Origin: Macrostomum hystrix
Lineage: Eukaryota > Platyhelminthes > Macrostomidae
Direction: 5' to 3'
Assembly: GCA_950097015.1 (NCBI GenBank)
Contig: CATNEN010000014.1
Coordinates: forward strand, 2,046,001-2,110,000
DNA: 64,000 bases
How positions within the stretch are numbered: position 1 is the first letter of the stretch; each line of letters opens with the position of its first letter. Shown here piece by piece: positions 24,063-35,790 of the stretch. The position numbers and the translations under genes were made by a program. Below the pieces are notes generated by a model. The model was not told the origin of the DNA. It did no database searches and saw only the letters and a list, made by a program, of their open reading frames with translations.

Positions 24063-27000
24063 CTACGCCAGCTGCAGGCCTGCCAGCGCCACTGACGACA
24101 GCTTGCCGACGGCGCCACTGACGTCGACGCCGGTGAGGGCCTGGACGGCGGGTGGCAGGTTGCCCAGCAGGCGGGACACCTCCGAGGTGGTGCGGTCGTC
24201 GCCCAGCACGACGATCTCATCAATGCGCGACAGCGGAGCGGCGACCTCGGCGGCGACGCGGGGCAGCGCGTCCAGGCTCATCTCCAGGATGGCCGCGTCT
24301 CCGTAGGCCCGGTAGGCCGCGGCCTTCAGGCGCATCTCCTCGGCCTGAGCGCGGCCGACGGCGGCGATGGAGGCGGCTTCGGCGGCGCCGCGAGCTCGGA
24401 TGGACTCCGCCTCGGCCTGGGCCACCTTCACGCGGCGGTAGCGCTCGCCTTCGGCCACCGTTTGTACCTGGCGATGGTCGAGTTGGGTCATTATTAACTT
24501 GGGTCATAAACCAGTTGGGTCATAAACCAGTTGGGTCATAAACCAGTTGGGTCATAAACCAGTTGGGTCATAAACCAGTTGGGTCATAAACCAGTTGGGT
24601 CATAAACCAGTTGGGTCATAAACCAGTTGGGTCATAAACCAGTTGGGTCATAAACCAGTTGGGTCATAAACCAGTTGGGTCATAAACCAGTTGGGTCATA
24701 AACCAGTTGGGTCATAAACCAGTTGGGTCATAAACCAGTTGGGTCATAAACCAGTTGGGTCATAAACCAGTTGGGTCATAAACCAGTTGGGTCATAAACC
24801 AGTTGGGTCATAAACCAGTTGGGTCATAAACCAGTTGGGTCATAAACCAGTTGGGTCATAAACCAGTTGGGTCATAAACCAGTTGGGTCATAAACCAGTT
24901 GGGTCATAAACCAGTTGGGTCATAAACCGATTAGGTCATAAACCAGTTGGGTCATAAACCAGTTGGGTCATAAACCAGTTGGGTCATAAACCAGTTGGGT
25001 CATAAACCAGTTGGGTCATAAACCAGTTGGGTCATAAACCAGTTGGGTCATAAACCAGTTGGGTCATAAACCAGTTGGGTCATAAACCAGTTGGGTCATA
25101 AACCAGTTGGGTCATAAACCAGTTGGGTCATAAACCAGTTGGGTCATAAACCAGTTGGGTCATAAACCAGTTGGGTCATAAACCAGTTGGGTCATAAACC
25201 AGTTGGGTCATAAACCAGTTGGGTCATAAACCAGTTGGGTCATAAACCAGTTGGGTCATAAACCAGTTGGGTCATAAACCAGTTGGGTCATAAACCAGTT
25301 GGGTCATAAACCAGTTGGGTCATAAACCAGTTGGGTCATAAACCGATTAGGTCATAAACCAGTTGGGTCATAAACCAGTTGGGTCATAAACCAGTTGGGT
25401 CATAAACCAGTTGGGTCATAAACCAGTTGGGTCATAAACCAGTTGGGTCATAAACCAGTTGGGTCATAAACCAGTTGGGTCATAAACCAGTTGGGTCATA
25501 AACCAGTTGGGTCATAAACCAGTTGGGTCATAAACCAGTTGGGTCATAAACCAGTTGGGTCATAAACCAGTTGGGTCATAAACCAGTTGGGTCATAAACC
25601 AGTTGGGTCATAAACCAGTTGGGTCATAAACCGATTAGGTCATAAACCAGTTGGGTCATAAAACCAGTTGGGTCATAAACCAGTCTCTGAAAAGTTGAGA
25701 AGTCGCCCTGAGCTGACCTTGAAGGCCTCGGCCTCGGCGGGCCGCTTGATGCTGGCGTCCAGCTCCTTCTCATTGCGCAGGATCTCTTTCTCCTCGATCT
25801 CGATGAGTTTGCGCTTCTCGCGCACCTCGATCTCGATCTCCTCGGCGCGAATTTTCTGCCGCTCCTTGGCGCCCTGCAGACTGTAGGCCAGCTCGGACTG
25901 GGCCTTGGCTCGGTTCACCTGAGGATGACGCCAGCGGGGGTGGATTTCAGTGGCTCAACTGCGGCCTGCATTCCTGCAAAGTTCAGTAAGGCCTTAGCAC
26001 AAGCCACTCACTTCAGTGTCAAAGGCCGCCTTCTGCATCTGGAAGTGGCGCGCGCTGTCCGCAATCTGCGAGTCGGCAAGGTACTTGACGTCCAGGCGGG
26101 CACGCTCGCACTCCGCCTCCTTGATGCCGGCGTCTCGCTCGGCTTGGGCGACGCCGATATCAGCGTCTCGCTTCACATTGGCCACCTGAGTGCGGCCCAG
26201 GCTGTTCAGGTACTCCACCTTGTCATAGACGTCCTTGATGGTGAAGGACAGGATCTCGATGCCCATGCGGCCCACATCCGGGGCGGCCATCTCGCGGACA
26301 AGCGCGGCGAACTGGTCGCGGTCCTTGTAGATGGACTCCACGGACAGCGTGCCCAGGATGGCGCGCAGGTGGCCCTCCATGGTCTGCAGGATGGAATTCT
26401 CGATCTCGCGCCTGCTCTTGCCAAGGAACTGCTGGCAGGCCGTCTGCAGCAGCTCGCCGTCCGTCATCACCTTGATCTGGGCCACGCCTGGGGACAAACA
26501 GGTTGAGCCGAATGTGACCCGATTGATTCACTGCTCACAGTGTCTGAGTCAGTCAGTCAAAACTGCTCAGTCTCTGAGTCGGTCAGTCAACACTGCTCAC
26601 AGTGTCTGAGTCGGTCAGTCAACACTGCTCTCAGTCTCTGAGTCGGTCAGTCAACACTGCTCAGTCTCTGAGTCGGTCAGTTAACACTGCTCAGTCTCTG
26701 AGTCGGTCAGTTAACACTGCTCTCAGTCTCTGAGTCGGTCAGTCAACACTGCTCACAGTCTCTGAGTCGGTCAGTTAACACTGCTCAGTCTCTGAGTCGG
26801 TCAGTTAACACTGCTCAGTCTCTGAGTCGGTCAGTCAACACTGCTCTCAGTCTCTGAGTCGGTCAGTCAACACTGCTCACAGTCTCTGAGTCTGTCAGTC
26901 AACACTGCTCTCAGTCTCTGAGTCGGTCAGTCAACACTGCTCAGTCTCTGAGTCGGTCAGTTAACACTGCTCTCAGTCTCTGAGTCGGTCAGTTAACACT

Positions 27001-30000
27001 GCTCAGTCTCTGAGTCGGTCAGTCAACACTGCTCTCAGTCTCTGAGTCGGTCAGTCAACACTGCTCACAGTCTCTGAGTCTGTCAGTCAACACTGCTCTC
27101 AGTCTCTGAGTCGGTCAGTCAACACTGCTCAGTCTCTGAGTCGGTCAGTTAACACTGCTCTCAGTCTCTGAGTCGGTCAGTCAACACTGCTCACAGTCTC
27201 TGAGTCGGTCAGTCAACACTGCTCAGTCTCTGAGTCGGTCAGTTAACACTGCTCTCAGTCTCTGAGTCGGTCAGTCAACACTGCTCTCAGTCTCTGAGTC
27301 GGTCAGTCAACACTGCTCACAGTCTCTGAGTCGGTCAGTCAACACTGCTCAGTCTCTGAGTCGGTCAGTTAACACTGCTCTCAGTCTCTGAGTCGGTCAG
27401 TCAACACTGCTCACAGTCTCTGAGTCGGTCAGTCAACACTGCTCAGTCTCTGAGTCGGTCAGTCAACACTGCTCAGTCTCTGAGTCGGTCAGTCAACACT
27501 GCTCAGTCTCTGAGTCGGTCATGCAACGGAATAGTGGTCGCGCTCACCTGTGACAGTGACGGGAACGCCTTCAGAAGTTTCCACATTTTCGCACACAGGT
27601 GTCAGTGTCATCACCTCCAGTGTCAGGCTGGTTAAATTAAAAAATGAGCACTAGCGGCTGCTGGATGAATGAGCAAACATTGAAGCCAGACTTAAAACAA
27701 TACGCATTAGGAACACTTACGTCTGCACCTCGGTGACCCACCACCAGGCCCAGCCCCAGCCGCCAATTACGGTGCGCACAGACTGGTCACCGCAGCAGCC
27801 ACCTGGGCGACAGTAAGGTACAGGATGGGGATAGGGAATCAAATAGTGTCCTTGAGAAAGATTATTGATTCCCTACTGTACTCGTATTTTAAGCACAGCT
27901 CACCCAGCTGTAAAATGCGTACCAGCTTCTGTTCGAACCTCCCCAGTCCATGGACTGAACACCTGTACGCAGCTTTTGGAAGCACCCCGCAATAGCTTCA
28001 GCTGTGCACATGTGGCTTAACTGGGCCAGGTATGTGTATCTAACGTGAGTGCGAAGTTTGCCAGCGGGACATTTGCTAGCTTACAATACTGTCTGTCTTA
28101 CAATATACTTTTAAGTTGTACATTTTCTATTCTGAGGCAATCAGCTTTAGTTTTGTATGAAAATAGGGCGTATGACTCATGACTTGAAGGTCGGGGGTTC
28201 GATTCCCGACTCCACTGGAACAATTTGTGTCCTTTAGCAAGACACTTAACTCTGCATTGCTTCAGTTCACCCAGCTGTTAAATGGGTACCAGCATTAGCT
28301 GGGTAATTGAAGGTGGGTGTGGCGTCCCCCAGTCCATGGACTGAACAGCTGTACGCAGCCTTCAGATGCGCCATGCAATAGCTGCGGCTGTGCTGTCGGC
28401 TGCACATCTGGCCCAATTTGGGCAGGTGTAATGAATTATTATTAATTATCAATTATATCAGATCATAATTGTATTCTGCTCAATCTTGGATTTCTCGGAA
28501 AAAATTCTTGCGTTAATCTGCGCTGCTTCCATTTTCGGGAAGCAGACCAGCCCAGAAAAGTGTAAAAGCCTAAAAAATATATATTAAACGTTTGCAACTT
28601 TGGCTTGCCGAGAGCGTCGGGCAATGAGCTTTAGAGTCAGCGGCGTTGCCATGGCAACGGCAAGCAGAGACCTAGGCTGAACTGTTTGCACACGGGCAGT
28701 CGCAGGCATAATAGGTCCGCGCTTGATTTGGTTTGGGGATATTTTGCCTCTGCTCAAATCTCCCCTCGTCTATTCTAACTGTGAGCGGCCTGTGTACCCG
28801 TCCGTTCCCGAGGCGGAAGAGGGTCGAGAAAATCAAAGAGAATAGAAAGAGGCTAGCAGTCAGTTCAGGCTGTGAATGCAGTTGGCTCATCAAGAGTGTA
28901 GGCAATGCATCGGTAACAGTACATTTTCCCATTTGTTACTAAGTAGGAGTACCCCACCAATCAATAGCAAATTAAACGATAGATCGAGTCGCTTCTCTGT
29001 TAGTTTCCGCAGTGGCCAATTTATCAATGCACATGCAGTATTGGGCTAGTCACTGTTAAAGTGGGAAATTAATCCCGAACAGTTTATCAGCATCGGGCGG
29101 GTTAACACAGGCAATAAGCACCCTTACTAATGCTGCCTGCACACACCAGGGAGAAGGAAAACTGGATGAAGAAGAGATAAGCGCCCGGCGCCAATCGATA
29201 GGCCAGTCGGTGCTGCTGCTAAAAATAGCACGGCATCTACACTGGCATGTACACTGGCATGTACACTGCGGGTCAACGACGGCGACAGCTCAGAGAGAGG
29301 AAGAGAGGGCGGACTCGCAATGGTGGGTGGGCAGACGAAGTAATAGAGACAGACAGAGCTGTCGCCAAAGCTTTCCCACTGCCTGTACGCTCTTCTTCCA
29401 CTGCTAAGATCTTCTTTCACCACAATAACATTCTCAAGAGTGATCAACAATTTCTCATCTCTCTCCATACCCTTTAAGTTGCCATGTTCTTGATTCTTTA
29501 TCCTTCCTCTGGTGCTCGTGCTGCGCTTTCATTACCACTGCCCTCCCAATTTCCTGTGATTTGAGCACAGAATGCGCGCATAATGCGTATTATTCTTATT
29601 GGATATATTGCAGATTCGGCCAAAACATAGTCAGAGCTGACTGCAAATTTGCTTTTGCACTCATTCCATACAGCTTGGAATGGAAACTATAGCTAGTAAC
29701 TTCAACACATAAAAATTTAAATTAATAAAATTTCTGGGGTCAGTCATATAACTTTGAGTTCAAAACTTGTAAGGATTACCAAAAATGGGCCTATTTTTCG
29801 TTTTTGTCATTTCTGACCAAATTTACCAATAGCTGTCATACACAATTTTATAATTTTACCATTCTTCACCTGTAGATATTTTAGATAAAAAAACCTAAAA
29901 TTTTATATTTTAATAGTTAAAAATGTAATATATAGACTTATTCATCTTTTAACATAACTTTATTATTACAAATCACGACTTAAAATCCTTATCTATGATT

Positions 30001-30415
30001 GAATACTTGCGCTCCTGGTGTGATCAAAATTGCGGAGCAGCTAATGAAGAAAAAAATTTAACAGCTACTCCAACTAACAAAATAATTTTACAGTCTTTTT
30101 GATAATATTATAGTACGATATTTTCTTTCGTCCAGAATGGAGGGATTGTGTCTTAATACATAAAAAATAAAACGTACATTTAACATATGATATTAATGCT
30201 AAAAGCGTTTAGCTTAAAACGTAAAATTCTATTAACATTTTTATATAACACTTATCCTTATCCTTTCGAACATATTCACTATGATAAGAGGGTAAAAGAG
30301 GAAAAAGCTTGAACTAAAAAACGTGGTCTAAAGGCAAAAAAGTAATCACAAAATACATTACTTTACCTGAAATAACAAGCGCTTCGTTAGGTCCTACTGT
30401 GTGTATATTACCCAT
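24063..30415 (-). CDS. FLOT2: flotillin-2 (reggie-1)
   Basis: Membrane-raft scaffold protein of the SPFH family on the inner face of plasma and endosomal membranes. It normally forms hetero-oligomers with flotillin-1 and works in endocytosis and signalling. Exons on the minus strand: 30367-30415, 27721-27802, 27548-27627, 26012-26487, 25718-25918, 24063-24467. All are GT-AG and in phase, giving 430 residues (human about 428). Exon 1 encodes MGNIHTVGPNEALVIS, so the myristoylation glycine G2 is kept. C19-C20 (GGCCGD) follow, then the Trp-rich membrane patch GGWGWAWWWVTEVQT. The SPFH domain covers roughly residues 1-180 (APDVGRMGIEILSFTIKDVY matches flotillin-2 closely). A Glu/Ala-rich coiled coil follows to about 360, then a C-terminal segment with LTGVDVS. 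Odd point: residue 4, a palmitoylated Cys in vertebrate flotillin-2, is Ile here. Confidence 0.95.
24485..25684 (-). repeat. 16-bp minisatellite in FLOT2 intron 5, extremely homogeneous
   Basis: About 75 copies of the 16-bp unit CATAAACCAGTTGGGT with almost no variation. The only repeated variant, CATAAACCGATTAGGT, occurs near 24928, 25344 and 25632, at spacings of 416 bp (26 units) and 288 bp (18 units). It occupies nearly the whole intron and directly abuts the splice-site flanks. Confidence 0.97.
26530..27522 (-). repeat. 30-32-bp minisatellite in FLOT2 intron 3
   Basis: About 32 copies of a unit containing CTCTGAGTCGGTCAGTCAAC. Length alternates between 30 and 32 bp by loss or gain of a CT or CA dinucleotide before CAGTCTCTG. 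Variant strings recur over several units (for example 26800-26990 and 27000-27170), showing block duplication. Confidence 0.93.
27845..28035 (+). mobile_element. SINE family 2, 5'-truncated copy
   Basis: It shares CTCACCCAGCTGTAAAATG, CCCAGTCCATGGACTGAAC and TGTACGCAGC with the fuller copy about 300 bp to the right, in the same orientation, but lacks the tRNA-like head. It lies in FLOT2 intron 1. Confidence 0.7.
28145..28448 (+). mobile_element. SINE family 2, tRNA-derived
   Basis: The head contains GTCGGGGGTTCGATTCCCGA, a complete tRNA T-arm with a perfect B box (GGTTCGATTCC). It is preceded by an anticodon-arm-like GACTCATGACTTGAAGG. The body holds TTTAGCAAGACACTTAACTC and TTCACCCAGCTGTTAAATGG, similar to a motif I recall from many invertebrate SINEs. 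The 3' end is ATTATTATTAATTATC. The D-arm side is poorly preserved, so I call it a SINE rather than a tRNA gene. Confidence 0.75.
28645..28658. promoter_or_regulatory. perfect palindromic X-box (RFX-type site)
   Basis: GTTGCCATGGCAAC is a perfect 14-bp palindrome and fits the RFX X-box consensus GTNRCC-AT-RGYAAC. It lies in FLOT2 intron 1, about 1.7 kb downstream of the coding first exon. Binding is inferred from the motif only. Confidence 0.55.
28659..30366 (-). other. distal part of FLOT2 intron 1
   Basis: Unique DNA, moderately GC-rich at 28.6-29.5 kb and strongly AT-rich at 29.6-30.36 kb. A 12-bp direct triplication (ACTGGCATGTAC) lies at 29240-29268. The short open frames here (for example around 29127-29468) lie inside the intron and lack a family match, so I treat them as non-coding. 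Confidence 0.5.
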
Positions 30416-31826
30416 TTGACTTCGTCAATGTGATTATCGGTCGCGTAAGTAAAATTATCGAAGTAAAATCTGCCTTCGATAGCTACGGAACGCATTCACC
30501 TAGTATAAAGCTTGCAAAAAAGTTTTGTATTTATTGTACCGCAGGGAATTTAAACTAAGTAATGAGTTGTTATCATGCAAGTAAAAAAAGTAAAAAATCA
30601 ATAAGCAAAGTATATTTACTGCATTAAATATAATTACACGAAAGGATTTGTAGATATATTGCTATAAACAAAAACGTTTTGTTTTTCTTCTTTAAGTGCA
30701 CAGCTTTGAAAGGTTTTTCCGATTTTTTGGGCGAAACCATGATACAGATTTTAACAATGTATATCATTATTCAAACGATTCCATTTTTAAAGCTATCGAT
30801 TTTCGCTTTCAGATTTTCAATCACCTTTATAGTTTACTCATGGAACAAAATGTTGTGTTTAGACGAAACATGTTATAAGAACCCGCAACATTTTGACGAC
30901 GAAGTTTTGGTACTTAATTAATGTTACAAGGACCACTAGTAGATCTCTACTCCACTACTCCTATTTGTCCTTGTAATAATTATGGACGTATCACTCACTA
31001 TTAGAAAGTATAATATTCGATGACTATTTAGTATTAATATATCACTATTAGGAAGTAATCTAATGTATTTATACGGTGCAAGCACTCTAATGAGGATTCA
31101 CGATTAAAAACACGAAAGTTTATTTCTTCGTTTCCACAATTTAAATGAATAAACGAAATCATTTTATTAGGTTGTTTCAGTTTTTGGCCGGGAAATCGAT
31201 CATGCTCTCCAGCCCACGAATAATCCTATAACTAATTTCTCGTAGTGCACTTTCTCGTAGCTTATCGAATTTATCTAAGCTGTGCATATCTAATGCAAAT
31301 GTCTAATTTCAACTTTAATTGTATTTATGGGTGAATTTAAGCAAATAAAAGTACGTGCGTATACAGCACTGAGCGTCCCAAAATAAAAATTACTTTTTAC
31401 TAACTGAATTTTAAAAGATTACTGAAACGATCATACTCATGCAGCATGCAGCTGCATGAAGTCATCGACTACAGGTATCTCAATTGGTTTAACTTAAGAA
31501 TAAATGAGCTTTGACTGTGCATGTGCATTTTTCAGTTGACTACCAAAGTTGGTTTAAATTTGTACGAACATCATCAGCGTCTCGGCACTAAAACACGCAA
31601 AAAGACTCAGTGTTATAAACTTGACAAGAAGCTATTGTCTATGGTAAAAGATCGTTCTTAAGTAACTTTCCTTGTCTTATTTTATGCCTTACGCATTTTG
31701 CTTAGACAAGTACAGTGACTCATTCACTAACTTTGAGGATAATTAATTTGGTAGCTACTATCGAAACAAAAGTGAGTATACTTTGCGGATATTAACGCTC
31801 AAGGCACTGCAGAAGCAGAAAGCAAG
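30416..31826. other. divergent intergenic region between FLOT2 and the 31827 gene
   Basis: A 1.4-kb AT-rich region between two genes transcribed away from each other, presumably holding both promoters. A hairpin-forming inverted repeat TTACAAGGAC...GTCCTTGTAA lies at about 30924-30976. No TATA box, array or transposon end was clear. Confidence 0.45.
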
Positions 31827-32813
31827 ATGTCAATCACAGAAGAGTCGAAGCGGGCCTACTTTGGTGCGCGCGAGGTGTTCATTGAGGCCTACAATGACTT
31901 CCTGCGCAAGCTGCTGGGCCTGTTGTCCGATGCGCAGTCATCTAGCAAATATGCACACGCGCAAGATGACGTTACTCGATTTTCTGAAGAAGTGAAGGTT
32001 CTGCAAAGCCACATTGAGGACTTTCAGAGAACCGTCGAGCGTGATTCTCCATCATCTTCGGCAACTCCACGAGGGATTTCCAGCGAAGTGGACCGGGTCT
32101 CGAGCCCTGGCGAATACGCTCAGCCGACACAGCTCGATGAGTCCACTGCGGTTCCGTTGCTAGGACGTGGAGGAACTACGAGTGCATCGGATCAGAAGTC
32201 AAGTTCTAAGTCGAGAGATTCGTCATCACACGACACGAACGAAGAACTGCAGGTGGAAGTTGAGTCCCAGCCGTCTCAGTTGTCGCCGGTCGATGAGCCC
32301 GTCGATGAGCCGGTCGATGAGGCTCCAGTGATTCTGCCTCCACCACTTGCAGATGATAGCCGTGTCGTATCCGCATTTTGCGCCTTTCGCTATCACAAGG
32401 CTGAATTTCGGCAGCTGTTCATGGGCCAGGGAAGCAACAACAACAGTTGCTACAGCGTCCTTGGAAGTGGCGCTGTTGACAAGCTGGCTGCTGAGAGCAT
32501 CCAGCAGTCACTGCTTTCAATGCCGCCTCCAGCGTGGGTTGGTCCTCTCGCACAATGTACCCTGCGCTTGATGCGTTCCGCCTTTCGCAACGCAAAACCA
32601 GAGCGCTGGGAAACCCTGAAGCGACGCCTTGCTGGCTACGGCTTCCGCCCGGAAGTGCACTTAGCTCTCTGGCTGCGGCTGTCTGACAACGAGGCCGCCT
32701 GCATGGAACCAGCGGACGTGTTTAACGCCATCCCACCGCTATCTAGTCTACCAAAGAGGCTGGCAGCAGAAACTACGTTAATGCTGCAGACCCTCAACCT
32801 GCTGAGCCAGTGA
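31827..32813 (+). CDS. unrecognised intronless protein, 328 residues
   Basis: Open frame of 328 residues with a codon pattern and GC content like the other genes and unlike its AT-rich surroundings. I do not recognise the family. Residues 1-70 look helical, with a possible coiled coil (FSEEVKVLQSHIEDFQRTVE). Residues 72-175 are Ser/Glu-rich and probably disordered, including a short VDEPVDEPVDEA repeat. Residues 180-328 look like a folded helical domain rich in Leu, Trp and Arg (for example WVGPLAQCTLRLMRSAFRNA) and end in TLMLQTLNLLSQ. No signal peptide or membrane segment is visible. It is the only supported gene here without introns, so it could be a retrocopy or a naturally intronless gene. 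No poly-A tract was evident. It diverges from FLOT2. Confidence 0.65.
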   Translation: MSITEESKRAYFGAREVFIEAYNDFLRKLLGLLSDAQSSSKYAHAQDDVTRFSEEVKVLQSHIEDFQRTVERDSPSSSATPRGISSEVDRVSSPGEYAQPTQLDESTAVPLLGRGGTTSASDQKSSSKSRDSSSHDTNEELQVEVESQPSQLSPVDEPVDEPVDEAPVILPPPLADDSRVVSAFCAFRYHKAEFRQLFMGQGSNNNSCYSVLGSGAVDKLAAESIQQSLLSMPPPAWVGPLAQCTLRLMRSAFRNAKPERWETLKRRLAGYGFRPEVHLALWLRLSDNEAACMEPADVFNAIPPLSSLPKRLAAETTLMLQTLNLLSQ

Positions 32814-33629
32814 CAGCCTATCTTTGACGTGACCAACGCCAGAACCAATTTTTGACTTTGTTTTTAACACCTTTGAGTCACGCATTGTCACTTCGAGCCT
32901 GTGTTTTCACAGCTGGTGCACGCGGATGCCATGGACGGATCGAGGACCCGGACGTCCTGCTGGCCTCCTTCGTGAATTCCTTCAGTTTAAGAGAATATGT
33001 GTATTTTTTACTTCATTTTGATTGTCCCCGGATTTTTTAAAACCAGCGAGTGGAAAACAGCACGACTTGCATAGAAGTCCGTCTGCTACCATATTTAGTT
33101 AGGAGCAGAAAGAAGTATTGTCGAACTCCCATGCACATTAAAAATAATACAAGACTCGTGCACTCTTGTTTAATTCTCGTGGGACAACCAAAGAAAGTAT
33201 TTTGCAGTTCAAGTTCAGTTCTAAGTAAATATTAATTTCGTTAAAATAACTCTCTGCCAAAAAATGAGCTTTTTTGGCGTACTTTCTCCTCGAAACAACT
33301 TTAAAGCGCCAGTCTTTGCGTCTCTGAGTTTTTCTTCCACTGCCAAAAGGGCCGCAACCGTACCATGCATCTAGGATGAAGAGTGATGTTTAAAGGATGG
33401 CCAACTGCATGAGCACACTAAGCGCACTGAGCACACTAAACACCCACTCAGATGCATTTTGTCTTGCATATGACGCTCTCTACAAACACCAAGAGTTATT
33501 CAGTCTTGCTTCAATTCTCAATGATTTGAAATTGGAATAGAAATGTGTAAAAAAATCTGTCAGAAAAGAAGTACCAGAAGAAAGCTACTTGAGCATTTTG
33601 ATTAGTATATCTTTCTATAGTCCCAGCGC
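32814..33629. other. 3' flank of the 31827 gene
   Basis: AT-rich DNA with no recognised gene or array. A short near-repeat AGCACACTAAGCGCACTGAG/CACACTAAAC occurs at 33412-33442. Confidence 0.5.
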
Positions 33630-35124
33630 TACCCACTGGAAAATGTACTAGGGGACCCTTAGGGGAACTGAAGGGGCATCGGGGTTTGGTTGGGGCGAGG
33701 TTGAAAGGCAAAGATTGTTTATTTTTTGCATAAAAGTAAATTCCTTGAGGCATATTTCAACTTTTCTACTTTTTAAAGTGTTTAAGCATATTTGGGTCAG
33801 AGGGGGTTTTGATGGGGTTTTCCCCTATGAACTCAGCTTTTGGGGCTGTCCCCTAAAAGCCCCTTAGCCTTTAATCGTTATAACAAAGTTTGAAAGTTTT
33901 TTTGAGTTTGAATATTTCAAGCGAGTTGCCTAACAAATGCTTGTTTATTTTACTCTTTATTGTTTCAAAAATGAATAATTTGTATAGTGCAAGATTTTTA
34001 TTTTAAATGTAGTTAACCCTGCACGTAGCGTCTAGATGCACAAAACACGAAAGTTATCTTTTTATCGCAGAACTTTTAATTTAATGATATGTAGCTATCT
34101 GTCTGTATGATATCGATTCTTGTACGAGAGACAGAGTCAGGGCACTCTGAAATAAAAAAGGATGTGTAAAGCCCAGAGATAGGCTAGCCTAAATATAAGT
34201 TTATTAATCAGGTATTGCCATTTAGACTGGCTAACAAGCATTCATTCGATCATATATAGGCCCTATATTGGGTCAATTATAGTAGACCTAGTCCTGAACA
34301 ATGCTCTTCAATATAACTGAGGCAGTAATTGTTTGATTACATTTTTTGTTATATGCCTGTGCCTAGGTAGGCCTACTTTACCTATTATTTTCTATAGTAG
34401 TTAGCATGGCTAGGCCCTAGCAAGGTCATATTACATTAACTTCCATACCATAGTTGTAAGACTTTTAGAATTTGTTATTTGACCTTTATCAATACCAAAT
34501 GTGGAGCTTGTTGTTAGCTAACATATTTATGTCTGTTTGTTTATACTATCGGGCATATTGATATAAGTAGCTAGAACTTATGTTTAAGATTCTATTTGAA
34601 GAATAATCTTATTTAGTCCTAAATGTTTTTTATATATTCTTAAAGTAATAATGCTAAGAGTAAGACTTATTAAAAAATGTTTTGCTGTCTCTAGAATAAG
34701 CATAGGCAAGTTTAGTTAATATTCCTCAAACAAATTTTATGGGGCTTACCAAGTTTTTAAACAATGAAATATATTAATTATTTGTTTGTATTCATTTAAC
34801 TATGGTTTTATTCTCTAGGTAGATTGTTAAACTAGCAAAATTGCTTCTAAAAGTGTAGAAAAATTGGTCTTATGGATATAATAGGCCTATCGAGATTTTA
34901 TTTAGCAATTTCTTTTTACAGTTTTACTTTTAGCAATTAATACAAAAATGTTTAAAGTATAATTCTAATTTCATACCTTTTAATTTAGATGAGTATGAGG
35001 GTTACATTTAATTTTATACTTAGCTAGGCCTATGATAGCTTGATTTAACATAATTATATATTTTACATTGCATTATAATTATTGCATTTTATATATTAGG
35101 CACTAGTGCAACTAGAAGAGGGGA

Positions 35125-35555
35125 TAGCTGAGAGAATTCAATCGAAAAGGTAGCGATGGAAAAAAGAAATTTTCGGGCCCGTTAGAAGACATTGTAACTG
35201 CAGCGGTGCGAAAAAAAACTTCCCCTCTGCAACAGACCGCGAAATTACTGACTGCATAGCAAAGACTCTGCATAATTCTCGTGACCCCGGTTCTGATTCC
35301 AGACGAATTCTGTCCTATCATCAAAGGGCAGGATATTATGCTGGCACTGCTTCCGTTGCTGCAACGCCTTCCGAGGCGGATCATTCTGGTCCTTCTGCAA
35401 AGCGCCGCAGGGCACGTTCGGCTGCAGGTTGTCAACACAAACAAGGCAGACATGTGGCGATTGTTAGCGATAGCGACAGTGAAAACTAATATACCGACGA
35501 TGAAGTCCATACACTCTGCTTTTGCGACTTTTTCAAAAACGTTATCACTGTGAAG
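35125..35555 (+). pseudogene. decayed coding fragment inside the candidate transposon
   Basis: A GC-richer island in the AT-rich element. From about 35128 one frame reads SDGKKKFSGPLEDIVTAAV and stops near 35258. Another frame then reads DPGSDSRRILSYHQRAG and onward to a basic cluster SAKRRRARSAAG and an acidic-serine end VAIVSDSDSEN before a stop near 35490. The frame switch and stops suggest a broken gene, either transposon-encoded or captured. No family was recognised. Confidence 0.35.
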
Positions 35556-35633
35556 GGGAATTTTTTATATTTAATTTTTTCATACAAATGTGAGTCATTT
35601 TGTCAAACTGGAGAAATTGTGTTTAAATTCAGG

Positions 35634-35790
35634 GTAATTTTGGTCGAATCTGGGGTAATGTTGGTCAAACCTGATTTATTTTGTTCAGATTCGGGGGGTA
35701 ATGTTGGTCAAACCTGATTTATTTTGTTCAAATAATGGGGTAATTTTGATCAAATGCGGTTTGTTTTGGTCAAACTAAAGTTTAATTCAA
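35634..35790. repeat. degenerate tandem repeat, unit about 55 bp
   Basis: Three or so diverged copies containing GGTAATGTTGGTCAAACCTG and TTTATTTTGTTCA, near the right side of the candidate transposon. It may be an internal subterminal repeat of that element. Confidence 0.6.

Noticed and set aside
24485-25684. Possible CRISPR-like array because of regular short repeats
   Set aside because: The units abut directly with no unique spacers, and the locus is an intron of an animal gene.
28145-28220. A functional tRNA gene
   Set aside because: The T-arm is perfect, but the D-arm and acceptor stem cannot be completed, and the segment continues into a SINE body found again next to it.
29127-29477. 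113-codon frame and its antisense partners
   Set aside because: They lie within FLOT2 intron 1, have no recognisable domain and overlap in several frames.
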